Source: Capitulum mitella (Eukaryota; Arthropoda; Thecostraca; Pollicipedomorpha; Pollicipedidae). From it: DNA of 64,000 bases. Where the stretch lies: contig CP099854.1 of assembly GCA_030062745.1 (NCBI GenBank), forward strand, positions 15,226,876-15,290,875, read 5' to 3'. The notes beneath the pieces were generated by a model that saw only the letters and a program-made list of their open reading frames with translations, searched no databases and was not told the origin of the DNA. Both the position numbers and the translations under genes were made by a program. Below, in pieces: positions 33,145 to 45,572 of the stretch (the first letter of the stretch is position 1; every line of letters begins with the position of its first letter).

Positions 33145-34361
33145 CCCGCGCACGACCGTCGGTCCGTCCCGAACACCGTCGACTGGGGGGGGGCAGTTGA
33201 CTGCCCCCCCTCTAACTCACGAACGGTTGGTCGCACGATAAAAATAAGCCTACCGTTGGAAAGCCCGTCACGAATAGAGCTCGAAACTGGTCTCATTTTT
33301 AGTTTTAGATAATATGTAAGCCAATTTACGCCCTATATATGTTTTCTCATAGCCGACTGCATGAGACCGAGAAATGGCCTGAATCTCAAGGGTTGTGACT
33401 AATAACGCATAGGTAAAGGCACCAGCGCACAAGTAAATGTCCGCGGATGCCGATACACGTCTAATTTCCTCAAATTTGTTCAATATATACGCCGAAACGT
33501 TAAGTTAAAGACACCGTAATTCTCCCGTCAGGCGTCACTGTGCGCCGCTGCCGTATGCGGTACCAAATTGACGGGAACTAATTTTAGCGTTCCTTTATTT
33601 TTGCGAAAAAAGACGATCTATGTAAATTGTATTGATCTTTGTGGTTCTTGTGACGGTTTCTCATGCTTAAATTTTGGAAAAATTGATTAGTTGCCAATCT
33701 ACAAAGTTGGCGGAGCTTTATTCGCGAGAGCCTATTTATTTGCAAAATATGCTACTTTTTCAAACTTTTTGAGGTTCCTGGTATTACTTACATCTGTGCA
33801 AGCTAGTTGTGCTATTTTCTACCCATTCTGAGTAATTTATCGTCGATTTTGACGGTGGTACATTTTGGCCCACTTCAGTTATTTGTGACCTGACCTCAGG
33901 TCAATGGCTGGAAGTCACTGATACTTTGCCCAATGACGGTAACTAGATGTCTGCTTCACTCCACACTAAAAATGTGATGAAATATTCCGTCAATTTCAGA
34001 AAAAACGGCGATATGTCTTAAAAATGGGCTTGACCTTAGGTCAATGACCCGGAAAATTCCGAAAAATCCGAGATAGCAGATTTGTTGCATCTATGACGAT
34101 CACTAATCCCTGAAAGTATTATTGAGATATCTTGTTTTGCGAAAAAGTTAGAGGGAGCTAAACTTTTTTTGACATAGGTCTGTTTGACCTGGTATAGGTC
34201 AGGCACCTGACCTGACCTGAGGTCAAAATTTTGACACGAAACGTAAAATTGATGGAGCAAAAGGTACACAAAGTTTTGTGACTCTGTGTTTGTTGGTTCT
34301 CTCGCAATCCCAGAAAAACCTCAGGGGGGGCAGTCAACTGCCCCCCCCAGTCGGGGACGGG
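33145..34361. mobile_element. Non-autonomous piggyBac-like DNA transposon, 1,217 bp
   Basis: The element begins CCCGCGCACGACC and ends GGGGACGGG, flanked on both sides by TTAA (33141-33144 and 34362-34365). Copy 2 has the matching empty site with a single TTAA at 54577-54580. TTAA target duplication with CCC...GGG ends is the signature of the piggyBac superfamily. Both ends carry an inverted motif of the type CGACTGGGGGGGGCAGTTGA followed by CTGCCCCCC; the left copy sits about 30 bp further in. Each motif is itself a hairpin. No transposase frame exists inside (longest open frames about 75 codons), so it depends on a transposase encoded elsewhere. Its interior is AT-richer than the flanks. 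Confidence 0.85.
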
Positions 34362-34500
34362 TTAAAAAAATGGGAAAATAGCATGTAATGAATAAATAAA
34401 GCGGACAATCATCTTCGATCTATTTTGCCACCGAGAAACATTTTGATGCGCTCATTCCACTCATGGCGCCACAACCGACCAGCCGGTAAACATGGACTGA

Positions 34501-35000
34501 NNNNNNNNNNNNNNNNNNNNNNNNNNNNNNNNNNNNNNNNNNNNNNNNNNNNNNNNNNNNNNNNNNNNNNNNNNNNNNNNNNNNNNNNNNNNNNNNNNNN
34601 NNNNNNNNNNNNNNNNNNNNNNNNNNNNNNNNNNNNNNNNNNNNNNNNNNNNNNNNNNNNNNNNNNNNNNNNNNNNNNNNNNNNNNNNNNNNNNNNNNNN
34701 NNNNNNNNNNNNNNNNNNNNNNNNNNNNNNNNNNNNNNNNNNNNNNNNNNNNNNNNNNNNNNNNNNNNNNNNNNNNNNNNNNNNNNNNNNNNNNNNNNNN
34801 NNNNNNNNNNNNNNNNNNNNNNNNNNNNNNNNNNNNNNNNNNNNNNNNNNNNNNNNNNNNNNNNNNNNNNNNNNNNNNNNNNNNNNNNNNNNNNNNNNNN
34901 NNNNNNNNNNNNNNNNNNNNNNNNNNNNNNNNNNNNNNNNNNNNNNNNNNNNNNNNNNNNNNNNNNNNNNNNNNNNNNNNNNNNNNNNNNNNNNNNNNNN
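34501..35000. other. Assembly gap of exactly 500 N
   Basis: An exact 500-base run of N. Some Hi-C scaffolders insert fixed gaps of this size, so the length says nothing about the real distance between the flanking contigs. Frames spanning it are meaningless. Confidence 0.99.
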
Positions 35001-35281
35001 CTTATTATCGCTCCCCAATAACCAACCAACCATGAATACTTGGTGGTACTCACAGCATAACGCGATGCCACGCAATAAGGGATATCGCGTTATTGCTTGC
35101 GTCCGTTGGAGGGTAGGAGTCCCTGTTCAGCTAAGATACGCATTAACAACTCGCAGCCATGTAGTCTGACAAAATCCCATGTCGTTGTCGCCTTAAGGCT
35201 GGTGCCTTTGCAGCCGGTGTTTTGTGCGGCACGTATCGTGGTACATACCCGATTGTATCGTGGCAATCGCGGTAGTGAGAG
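35001..35281. other. 281-bp contig head without match to the copy 1 flank
   Basis: This sequence lies between the gap and the start of copy 2 homology at 35282. It does not match the corresponding copy 1 flank, which holds tRNA-Sec. It includes CCCCAATAACCAACCAACC at 35013-35031, the same 3' motif as the short insertions at 18310-18366 and 48085-48124. It also has AACGCGAT and ATCGCGTT inverted arms near 35057-35093. It could be the end of an allelic repeat insertion or a mis-assembled contig tip. No gene recognised. Confidence 0.5.
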
Positions 35282-38200
35282 TGCAAGAATACCGCAGCCA
35301 CCTGCGGTGAGAATGTTAACTAGCGTGGCTCGGTGGACTGGCGGCCCCCGGAGCTTCCATGCCACGGTCATTCCGAGCCTTGGCCAGTGCCGAGGGGAAC
35401 ATCTGCGTACGATTCTTTCTCCACTGCTGATTATCTCTGTCCAAGTGGATTGGTTGATAAATAGAAGCTGGTTATGTTGCAAATGTCACTGGAAAATTAA
35501 GGGTTCCCTTCGTTCTGGGCTGTAACTTCTGTTACGGCGTAACGGAAATGTGCTGAATCTTGCAAGTTATCTGCAAGGTGAGCGAGTGGAAAAGAAATCA
35601 CGTCCGTCTGGCACTGATGACAGTCTTACATAATACCGTTTGACGTGTCAAAGATATGAGGATGGGAAGGTGATATCGCGATTGGACGATAGCATGTGTC
35701 ATAAAGCCCGACCCTCGTCTTCCCATGCATAGAAGCTGATAACTTCTCGGGCGTCATCATCCATTCCGTGTGTTTTTGTCGCTGGACGGACTTGTGATTC
35801 TCTAAACCCGTGGCGAAATGGAAGTAGGCCATAATTTAGGTAGTGCCTGTTGGCTATCTTTTGGACCGTTTGCAGGATTTAAAAGGATCATAGGGGCTCA
35901 GCAGTATGAGAGCGATGGCCAAGGAACTCGTGGCTCTTTCCTGGTGTGTTTTACGAATTCCCATCGATCCGTTCAGTTCCGCGCGGAATTTCGGGTTCAG
36001 GGGACTATTCCTCTCTGGAGGTGTTTCCGAAAACCTGGGATCTTCGCCTAGCGCGTTATCTTTGAGGTATCTCTGGGTCCTCATTTTAGACTTGCCAGAC
36101 TGGAGCAGACCTGTCACGTGCTGCTGACGTTGGTGAATGATCGGGGACGAATGTTGACTAGGGGGATGAAGATGACCTCGGTCGAAAGTAGGGTCAGAAA
36201 ACTGGATCAGTCACCATGTCACTCTGTCCGTTCCTGTTTGGCTTGCCTGTCGTAGCTGACCGCTGCGCCCGGCCGTTCTCGTTTTCAGCAGGCGGCCGCG
36301 CTCTCTCGTGTGTGACGTTTCCGCGGCGTTCAGCCGTGCTCTGTAGAGCCGCCGGCCTCCGACTCTCCGTCCCGCCAAACTGTCCAGAGGGACGCCACCC
36401 CCCAGTGATCACGCCCCCTCCCCGAGCGCCCAGGGTCACGGGTCGATACGCCACGGTCATTGCCCCCCCGCGCCCCGCCGCGATCGATGTGCTCATAGTC
36501 TGAGTGTCATCAGCGGACGGAGTGTGCTGTCTGCCGCCCCGCGGGGAGCTCACACTGACTACGGTCGTAACCGCCCGAGCTACTTGGCCGGGTTGTGGTC
36601 GTAATCGGTCGTAACGGCGGCCGTAGGCGGCGTGCGGTGCCGGCCGCACCGGGCGGCGTGCTCCGACTACGCCCACTGATAGGTTCCGGAGATGTTTTTC
36701 GGCGCGTGTGCGCGCCGTTGTGGGGTCGCTCGCTCTGCCAGCAGCTCGCTCCGCCAATAGGATCACGTAGGCCGGTGGTCGATAGGAAACGAAGCCCGCG
36801 GGGCCCGACCGGGTCACCGGAACGGGGACGGGTGTGGGGATCCCTCTGCCCCGGTTTGGACAGTCGTCGGTGGCGGGCAGCTGGCTGACGACCTGGGCGG
36901 TGGGCAGTGTCCTGATCGGCGTGGGGCACCACCTGTCGGACCCAGATGCGCAGCTCTGTGTGTGTGTCTGTGTGTGGACTGGCAGGGCCTGTGCGGAAAC
37001 TGGGCCGGCGGGTGCAGAGCAGGGCCTGCGATGGGCGGACTGTGAGGCCCACGGCACGGCGTGTCGGCGAGCTAGAAATGAAAATTCCCGAACGTCGTCG
37101 GACGTCTGACAACATGTTCGGCCTGTTTTGTCGGTCTAGTACCGCGCCAAAATCATCGGACATAGGTGTCTCCGGGACCAGGATTAGAGCCATGAGCCAT
37201 GGCGCAGGCGTCTCCAGCGATGGAGATTTGTATTTGATCTGATCAAACGCTGCGAACCAGATCTAGTGTTCAGATGCGAGTCCAGGATTTTTTTTATTTT
37301 CATTTTTTTTTTTTTTGAAAGGGGGATGCTGTGCGTAGAGGAGGGGCGTATAAGCCCTGAGCCCGAAATTCTTCGTCATTAAAAAGTTGTCTTGAAATCC
37401 GATTTGAGAAGAAGACTGGCATCGTCCCACGCCCGCCTTATCCCCTGACGGATCCGCCCCTGATGCTGTCCGACATTGATGATCCACTACAGAAGCATTA
37501 TATGCAAACTGCGTTCAGAAGGGTCTTAATGGGCTACTTGAAACGCGTTAACACCGGGGACCTTATTAGCGAGTCAGTATTGGACTGAATGCTGCAACAG
37601 GTGTCCCGCAGCATTCCCTTCTTAGGGGCAGTACGTCGCGTATGCTGCCACCGTGCTGCAAGAGTAAGCCTCCACTTGAAAAATTACGGCTTTTGTGAGC
37701 ACATCGCACGTCAAGACCATGACTCCGTACCGCGGTGTTAATGACCACCTGTTCCTCCGTCCGCAATGTTGCCGGCAGTCCGCTCTATTCGGACCGCTCC
37801 ATGAATCAGGATGAATCAAAGCCACGTTAATCAGCGTACCAGTCGGAATTCAATAAGACTCGGCGATACGGTGCCACCAATGACGTCATTAAAATGCATA
37901 GCGGTATGAACTGAGCCTGCATCCATATGGATGGACGCCGAGCTGTGGCGCACGTGACTTCGTGCCCAGACGATGCTCCGCGCAGGAGATTCCCGGGTGG
38001 TCAGTGCCCCGAGTTGGGCTGAGCGCTGCCTGGTTTGTTGTGGACTGTCTGGGAAGAGTGAAAATGGCGGGAGGCAGCGGAAGATGACTTGGAAAATGTC
38101 ACTTCGGCGATGTGATATTTTGCAGACCGTGCCAATTTTTTTTTAATAGATAGAAAAACAAATTACCATGAAACAGACTAAACGTAGGATGCGATGTGTG

Positions 38201-39092
38201 GACGTCCGACGCAAAGCTCATATTTGAAAATGGAAGAGTCATTTAAGAGAACCTGGGGCGGTAACATGGTGGCACGATTCCCACTCGAAAGTATTGCCCA
38301 GTGGTACAGACCAAGACAGCCGAGAAAAAGTGAGCGAAACGTCGGTGAGTCTTGCGTAACAGCAGTACCGTTCTGCCGTGCTGAACGTCGTTCCCCCACA
38401 GCTGGTTTCTCGGTGCTGGATGATAGTAGGCCGCCAAGTCGTCTGATCACATGTTTTCGCGACACGACATAAAGATCTGGCCGTCTTAGAAACCGCTGCT
38501 ACGCGTGTGGTGAGAAACTGCCTCGAATGTGTTTCGATGCAGGAATAGCAAACCCAGTTGGCACGTGCTTCGGTGCAGCCATCAGACGTCAGCTTGTCAG
38601 TTACATCAGCTGATCCATTGGCGGTACGTCATCCGCCGGTCAGGCTGGTCTGGTCTGGTCCGTTTCGGCCCGGTCCGGTCTGGTGTGGTCTTGCCCTGTA
38701 CAGAGCTAGGACGTTTTGCAATCGGCGGCACACCCAATTCAGCGCCGCTGACGGCGTGGGATCGCACTGGCGTCCGCGCTGCGAACGCCTCACGGGATCG
38801 TCTTCACGCCTCATGGTTCTTTGGCGGCGCCGCACCCACAGCATTGTGGCATTAAATGCCCCGTGCTGCCCACTCTGGGACATCGCACCGCTGCCGCTAA
38901 AAGGCCCTCCATTGAGTAGACCGTTTCGGTGCAAATTGCTCCTGATTTGGGGGTGGGGACTCTTAGCGGCTGTTGTTCTGGATTAACCGCCCCGGTGCAT
39001 TACCCGTGGCCTGAATTGCCTCTTCTGCACGACACCGACCAATGCGTAACGGAGTAATCAAATGGAATGGCGAGCAGAAAAGCTCCGAGCTA
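35282..39092. other. Non-coding part of copy 2
   Basis: Counterpart of 14057-17868; no exon recognised. The CRE palindrome is conserved at 37881-37888. The CpG-rich block is at about 36210-37100, and small length differences from copy 1 shift the long open frames there, arguing against coding. Confidence 0.45.
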
Positions 39093-39114
39093 TGTGCGCG
39101 TGTGCGTGTGCTTG

Positions 39115-39147
<33 letters not shown>

Positions 39148-39184
39148 GCGTGCGCGCGCGTGCGTGTGCGTGTGCGTGTGCGTG

Positions 39185-39280
<96 letters not shown>
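39093..39280. repeat. (GT)n/(GCGT)n compound microsatellite, copy 2
   Basis: 188 bp, compared with 170 bp in copy 1. The TGCG block in the middle is longer and the pure TG tail shorter. Confidence 0.95.
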
Positions 39281-39283
<3 letters not shown>

Positions 39284-39551
39284 TACTCGTAGGAAAGTTT
39301 GCAGTGGAGAAAGCAATTCCAAGCAAGCATTTCAGTTCATCACATCACGTGATGTCCACCGGTTATTTGCCCCGTGACTGTCGTGAGGGAGGCCCGGTAT
39401 TGGCGGGTATTGCGCGTTTGTAACGGCCGCCGAACTCTTGGTACGCGCCACGTCAGTCCTCCCAGGCCTGTCTGTCGCATTGCCGCCCCGTTGTCTGCCC
39501 TCCACCGGCCTGGAGGCACCGAGAGCAGCCAACTCATGGACCTCTTGCCAC

Positions 39552-39608
39552 TGGGCGCCGAATGACCCTGCAGCCGGTGCGCCCCTAAGCCACAATAACC
39601 AACCAACC
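39552..39608 (+). mobile_element. 57-bp short insertion with 13-bp target duplication, copy 2
   Basis: Identical in structure to 18310-18366: GACCTCTTGCCAC flanks at 39539-39551 and 39609-39621, with AATAACCAACCAACC at the end. Presence in both copies means it predates the split of the two alleles. Confidence 0.5.
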
Positions 39609-41511
39609 GACCTCTTGCCACAGAGGGGAACCGGGAGCGGCCAACGCACCGACCTCTTGCCACAGAGGGGAACCAAGAGCGGCCAACACAGAGATCTCTC
39701 ATTACAGGCCACCAGCACACGGACCTCTCTCCGTAGGCCAGCGTGCGAGTCTCTCGCCACAGAGGCGGCGGCCGTGTGCGGCGCTGCCACGCCGCTGCGT
39801 GTTTTTGTTGAACGTTCCGCGGCAGCCCTGCCGGGTATTGCCGTGAGAAATCGCCCGGGACGACGGCGGGGACTGGGTCCGTCTGTCTGACGTACGCACG
39901 CCCACCATCAGTCAGCAGCGGCGGCCACCGACACCGGGCGCGCACTGCCGGCGGACCAAACAGATCCGCGCGCACCCGCCGTCTCTGGAGACACGCGCAC
40001 AGTCTAAATGGAAGTGGTGTTTACACGAATACACGATTAGAATTACATGACATTCAGTATATTTGGGGTCCAGGTTTTCTCGCATGACTGGACATAACGT
40101 TTTTTTTCAGCGTTGGCCTTTCGAAGTAGCATCATGATTACGAGACCAAATGTAAAGTACAGACGTGTCAACTAAAATTACGAATGTAAATTATTCACTT
40201 GCATCCATGTGCCGTTGAAAACATGCTGGTAGTCCAAGCCTTCACTTGCCTTGTCTGTATCAAGTGGCAACATTCTGTGCTGTTGGGCGGGCAACATCGC
40301 CGCGCTGTGACTTGAACAATTGCTGTCGGATCTTGGAATAGCCGGATAAGTGATATAGCCGTCAACAGGTGTTAGCCTTAACTGGCGCTTTCACAACAAC
40401 AGCCGCCGAGGGTGGTGAAAACTATCAATCGCAGTTAAGCCAGGGGCCTAGTAAGGGTGTTCGTGAACGGCGAGGAATCTGTGGCATGCGGAACCCATGT
40501 ATTTTATGTTCTCTGTCTGACGAGCATAACGATCTCCTGGAGTGGTCATCAGTGGAGATCACAGACGACATGCAATATTTAACTCGTCTGTCTCGTCTGT
40601 CTGGATGGTTAGCAGCTGTATGTCGGGCAGTCTTCAGCAGACACATGGGATTCAGCATTGAGATTCAGCGTCTGCTTTGCAACGTTTGTGCTGCAGCTGA
40701 ACGTCTATCATTGGCTGTTGTTTAGCCTTTCGAGAGCTGCTCAGCTTGGCGGCAACTGTTTACCTGTTGGCAGCTGTTCGTACCTGCAGTAGTAGAGCTG
40801 GCCGGAATTTTTACCGCCTGTCGACAGGTCTGTGGCCTGCCGCTAGCCGTTGAGCCGATGTACAGTTGTTCCGAGCCGTTGAACCAGTCGGTACCCGCCA
40901 TCAGTTGTGTCGCCGAGGTGTGATCCCATCGACCAGTCGTCTACGGCCGCTGGCTGCTGGTTGCTCCAAGTCAGCCCCTGTGGGGTGCAGCGGTCCGTGC
41001 GTTCGAGGTTTGACTGCAGGCAGCACCTGGCGGCTGCGTCTAGCCGGACCCTGGCCTGGCGCTGAGAGGATTAGACCGGGCCTCTGTCACCCTCCCTGCC
41101 TCCGGGCCTCACCTCTGGTGCTAATGGTGCACCCACCGGCAACAAAATAAGTGCTGTTCAGAAGAGACAAATCCAGTGGTCGGAGGCCTGTTGTGTCGGA
41201 ATATTAAATCGTATTCTCGAATTTAACTGTTTTCTGTGTTTCTGTTGGATGGATGTTTTATCATCGCTTTGAATACTCCGAGCGTCAGATGGCGATAAGA
41301 CTGCATTTGTACGACAGCTAACATGGTGATGTGGTACAGCAGCACGGTCATCTCACTGAAGAAATATCCGGCAGATTGGACTAATAATGACTCTCTTATC
41401 TGTGACCACCACGGTGGGAGTTCCTGACTGGAAATGGCCGTGCGTTTGGGCCTTGACAGTGTTGATAACTTAATTGTTACCTTGGCTTCTACATTCTTCA
41501 CTGACGGCAAC

Positions 41512-41760
<249 letters not shown>

Positions 41761-41761
<1 letters not shown>

Positions 41762-43628
41762 CGCGCACGGTCGTTTCTTCCAGCGGTCCCGCCGTCACCG
41801 AATGTTTACGGCGTCGTCTTCGATGCTACGATCAGCCGTACGATCGTCGTCTTCGACGAAATGGTCGGCGATGATGTGATGGGGTCTGGCGCTCCTCTCG
41901 AGAGGGACGATAGGCCGAGGAGGCTGGCATGTGAGCTTTGTATCCCAGAGGCGTCAGATGTGACGAAGCCAACCCTGAGGCGTGACGTGAGGTGTGACTA
42001 GAGATCGTTTCCATGGAATGGCGCACAGAGGTCCTTGCGAACCTACATGTACGTCAAACTGTCACAGTAGCGACAAACAACGGCCACAGAGACATTGAAA
42101 TTTGGACATGCATCATGTCCGTCTGGTCGCTGGATAGCAAGGGCAGATATCTCTTGCTTTGTCAACTCGACTGTCGTTAGGGTTTCATGCTATTGATCAA
42201 CCACGGTCATTGTTCGTCGGCGGCGAAAGCGATCGTCAGCTTCACCGAATGGAATACTCGTGACAGTCCGATGAAATTCTCCAGCGATGGTAGCTCGGAT
42301 TTGCACACGACGAGCACTTACCAGGAATGGGTCAAAACCATTACGTCCATTGTTATACGCGGCGCGCAAAGAGCAAAAACGTGTACCCTTTCATCACTTC
42401 AGCGATATTCACCGAACACCTCGGTATGTCGTGTCACGTATATTGCTGCCAGGAGCCCTCGAACTGCTCGCGGTGTGACGAGTTAGCAGTATCGTTTCCT
42501 GGTGTAGTGTTCTTCAAGAAATACAAGAACCTGTGCCATATAAATGAAATCAGTGCCTTAGTGGGAAAAATTAAAGTAGCCAGGTGAACGTGTCGTATCA
42601 TTGTTCTCAGAACAAATCATTCTTCGTTTTACGTAATGGTCTTTTAAAATGATGAAATCAGTCTGACGGAGCAGATTTGTCGAATGCGTCGAAACAAAAA
42701 GCTTTTCTTGCGGAAATGCTGGTATATGGTTTCAAAAAAAAACAAACTAATAGTCTTGTGACGTCATTGGCCACTTGGACCACTGCATGTACCTGTGTCC
42801 TGTGTGAAGATCCCAACCAAGTCAAAGCAAAAGAAACACTGCGGTGTACGAACGGGAAAATGCTCCGTCCAGCGCTATGCGTGAAGACTGTTGGACCCTC
42901 GTTCTTTGTTGTCCGTATCCACATCTACTTGTTAAGTATATACGACGGAACGTTTTCAGAGTGAGGGGGGCAAAAACATCTTTGAGTTGATTCTCTTGAC
43001 CAACTGGTGACAGGGTTCGTGTTAAGTTTACTGATTATGGAAGAGTAAGTACCCGTGGAGTCCCTCTCACCACTTCCGCCGTCTTCGTCAGTATGACGTC
43101 GTCCGGTTAATCTGAGGCACATCCGGAATGTGTCGCGTCAGTGAGCCTTGTACGCCGCCAGGCATTTGCTCCGGCTGCTGTGCTTGCTTGTTAACTTGGC
43201 CACGGATTGCGAAACCAGTCCGACCACAGAGACCGCTCCCGTCCTCTGCCGGAAATATTACCTGCAAAGGTTGTAACTCGTATCTTGTTTTAAACTGATT
43301 TAGTTGTTAAGGGTACGTTACACTCTGCAGATGTGGTGGTAAGATGTAGTATCATGCTTCGCTTTTGAGTCTGTAACCGCAGAGTGGCGCACAGATTCAC
43401 TGTCGAAACATACTCGTACAGTCCTGACCGCGTTTGAGAACATTAGTAATGCATACATCGGAGCTCTGCTGAAATTTATCGGCCGTTTTCGGACGCTAAT
43501 TACACGCTTATTGGGCGATCGCCATTTTTGCTCTTCGCATAGCAGCATCCTGCCTGATTAAAGCGCCTTTCTCGCATTACTTGACGCAAATCTCGCACGT
43601 CAACCTGGCGGCGGTGAGTTACAGCCGC
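41761..43628. other. Non-coding part of copy 2
   Basis: Counterpart of 20562-22429; no exon recognised. The CRE palindrome is conserved at 42759-42766. Confidence 0.5.
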
Positions 43629-44202
43629 TCAGTCAGCTGAGATCAGGGGAGCCGTTCAGTCAGCTGAAGCCGGGGGAGCCGGTCAGTCAGCTGAGGCCAG
43701 GAGAGCCGATCAGTCAGCTGAGGCCAGGGGTGCCGGTCAGTCAGCTGAGACCAGGGGAGCCGGTCAGTCAGCTGAGGCCAGGGGAGCCGGTCAGTCAGCT
43801 GAGACCAGGGGAGCCGGTCAGTCAGCTGAGGGGCCGGGCAGTCAGCTGAGGCCGGGGGAGCCGGTCAGTCAGCTGAGGCCAGGGGAGCCAGTCAGTCACC
43901 TGAGACCAGGGGAGCCGGTCAGTCAGCTGAGGCCAGGGAGGGAGACGGTTAGTCAGCTGAGGCCAGGGGGGGAGCCGGTCAGTCAGCTGAGGCCAGGGGA
44001 GCCGGTCATTCAGCTGAGGCCAGGGGACCCGCCGTCATTGTCATTTAGCTGAGGCCAGGGGAGCCGGTCAGTCAGCTGAGGCCAGGGGAGCCGGTCAGTC
44101 AGCTGAGGCCAGGGGAGCCGGTCAGTCAGCTGAGGCCAGGGGAGCCGGTCAGTCAGCTGAGGCCAGGGGAGCCGGTCAGTCAGCTGAGACCAGGGGTGCC
44201 GG
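43629..44202. repeat. 27-bp minisatellite, copy 2, about 21 units
   Basis: The same CAGCTG-bearing unit as 22430-22890, but longer and with several irregular units (for example a shortened GGGCCGGGCAGTCAGCTGAG near 43829 and a CCCGCCGTCATTGTCATT insertion near 44027). These break the false reading frame seen in copy 1. Confidence 0.95.
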
Positions 44203-44653
44203 TCGGCCCCGGCGCGTTTGCGGCACTCTGTAGCCGCCGGCCGCCACTGGGGTGCGATCGGCTTGATTTCCCTGACGTGCCCAGCTGAGTAACGGGCTGC
44301 GGACGACGACTGGCGCTCCGACCGACGCACGGCGCCAGCGGCAGGGACGTAGCCGGGGGGGGGGGGAGGAATCTTGGGGGCCATTCCCCCGGAGCCAATG
44401 TTCTATCCTAGATGTTAAGCGATTTTGCAGGAATACGTAGCAGTGATCATATATATGCTACAAAAGCAAACATGTTTTCCTTTGCGTTAAATATGACGTC
44501 ATCTGCATGAAATTGCTGCTGTTTGCTGTCATATGTCAGTGGCATATACGGAATATGGCATTGCCCCACCCCCGCCCGGAGGAAAATTCTGGTTACTCAC
44601 GTGGCCAGCGGCCGACGCAGTTTTGGCCGGTCTGACAACGTGTATTGACGGTA

Positions 44654-44823
44654 GCCTCCCCGCGCACTCTGCGACATCACGTAATGCCTCTGCGCGCCCT
44701 GGATCATCACGTAATTCCTCCCCGCGCACTCTGCATCATCACGTCATGCCTCATAGAGCACTCTGGATCATCACGTAATGCCTCACAGAGCACTCTGGAT
44801 CATCACGTAATGCGTCTGCGGCA
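44654..44823. repeat. 32-35-bp minisatellite carrying ATCACGTAATGC, copy 2
   Basis: Counterpart of 23336-23505 with the same number of units and only isolated base changes. Confidence 0.8.
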
Positions 44824-45546
44824 TTAGGAAGTCAGCAGAACATCACTGATTTGTGCTCAGGTGCAGACCCATGGCCGCAGAAAATTGGTAAATTTGGACG
44901 TTTAGTGACAGTGCCCAAGTACGGATCCAGTTTGGCCTGCATTGTGTGGATGTGATTATTGGTAGGTGGCGGTGCGAAAATGGGAAGCATGGAGCTTCCT
45001 GAGCCGGACGTTTCCCGTAAAATCAGCAGCTTTCTGGAAATTTGCAAAAGGAAACGTCGAAGAATAGCACGTGCGTCGCGTGTCCCCTGTGAACTTCCGT
45101 GTGCTGTGCGTGCTCAGGTCTGCTTCTACGCTGACTTAGTTGGCGTGCGGTACACTGCAGGCCGTTTTGGCTTCGGCCGCTGATCTGAGCGCCGTCGGGA
45201 GCTGTCGGACGTCTTGGCATTGACGGGCCGGTGCGGCTCTGGCGACGCCCGCCGTGACTGTAGCAACGGCCCACCGGCCCGGTGTGCCGTTGCTACATGA
45301 CGTCACTCTTGCATTGGTGGGGCTCCTGGACTCCGCTCTGTTTTTCGCTCCATTTTGGGCAGACGGCCGGGCTAGGCGTACCAAACTCCCGCTAAATGCT
45401 CTTCAGTCGGCCTGACTTCGTGTCGTGTCGAGGCATTCTAGAAGCGTTGCAAGCCGTCGTAATTATGCCCGTAAATGTGCTATAATGTCGGCCGGCTCGG
45501 CGAGCGTGGCGGCCGCGCCCGCCGGTCATCTCCATTGCATATGTCG

Positions 45547-45572
45547 TTGCATTGCATTGCATTGCATTGCAT
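45547..45572. repeat. (TTGCA)n pentamer expansion, copy 2 only
   Basis: Five TTGCA units inside an insertion of about 40-50 bp; copy 1 has only CTCCATTGCATAT at the matching place (near 24210). It looks like slippage or local duplication from the existing CATTGCAT. Confidence 0.85.
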
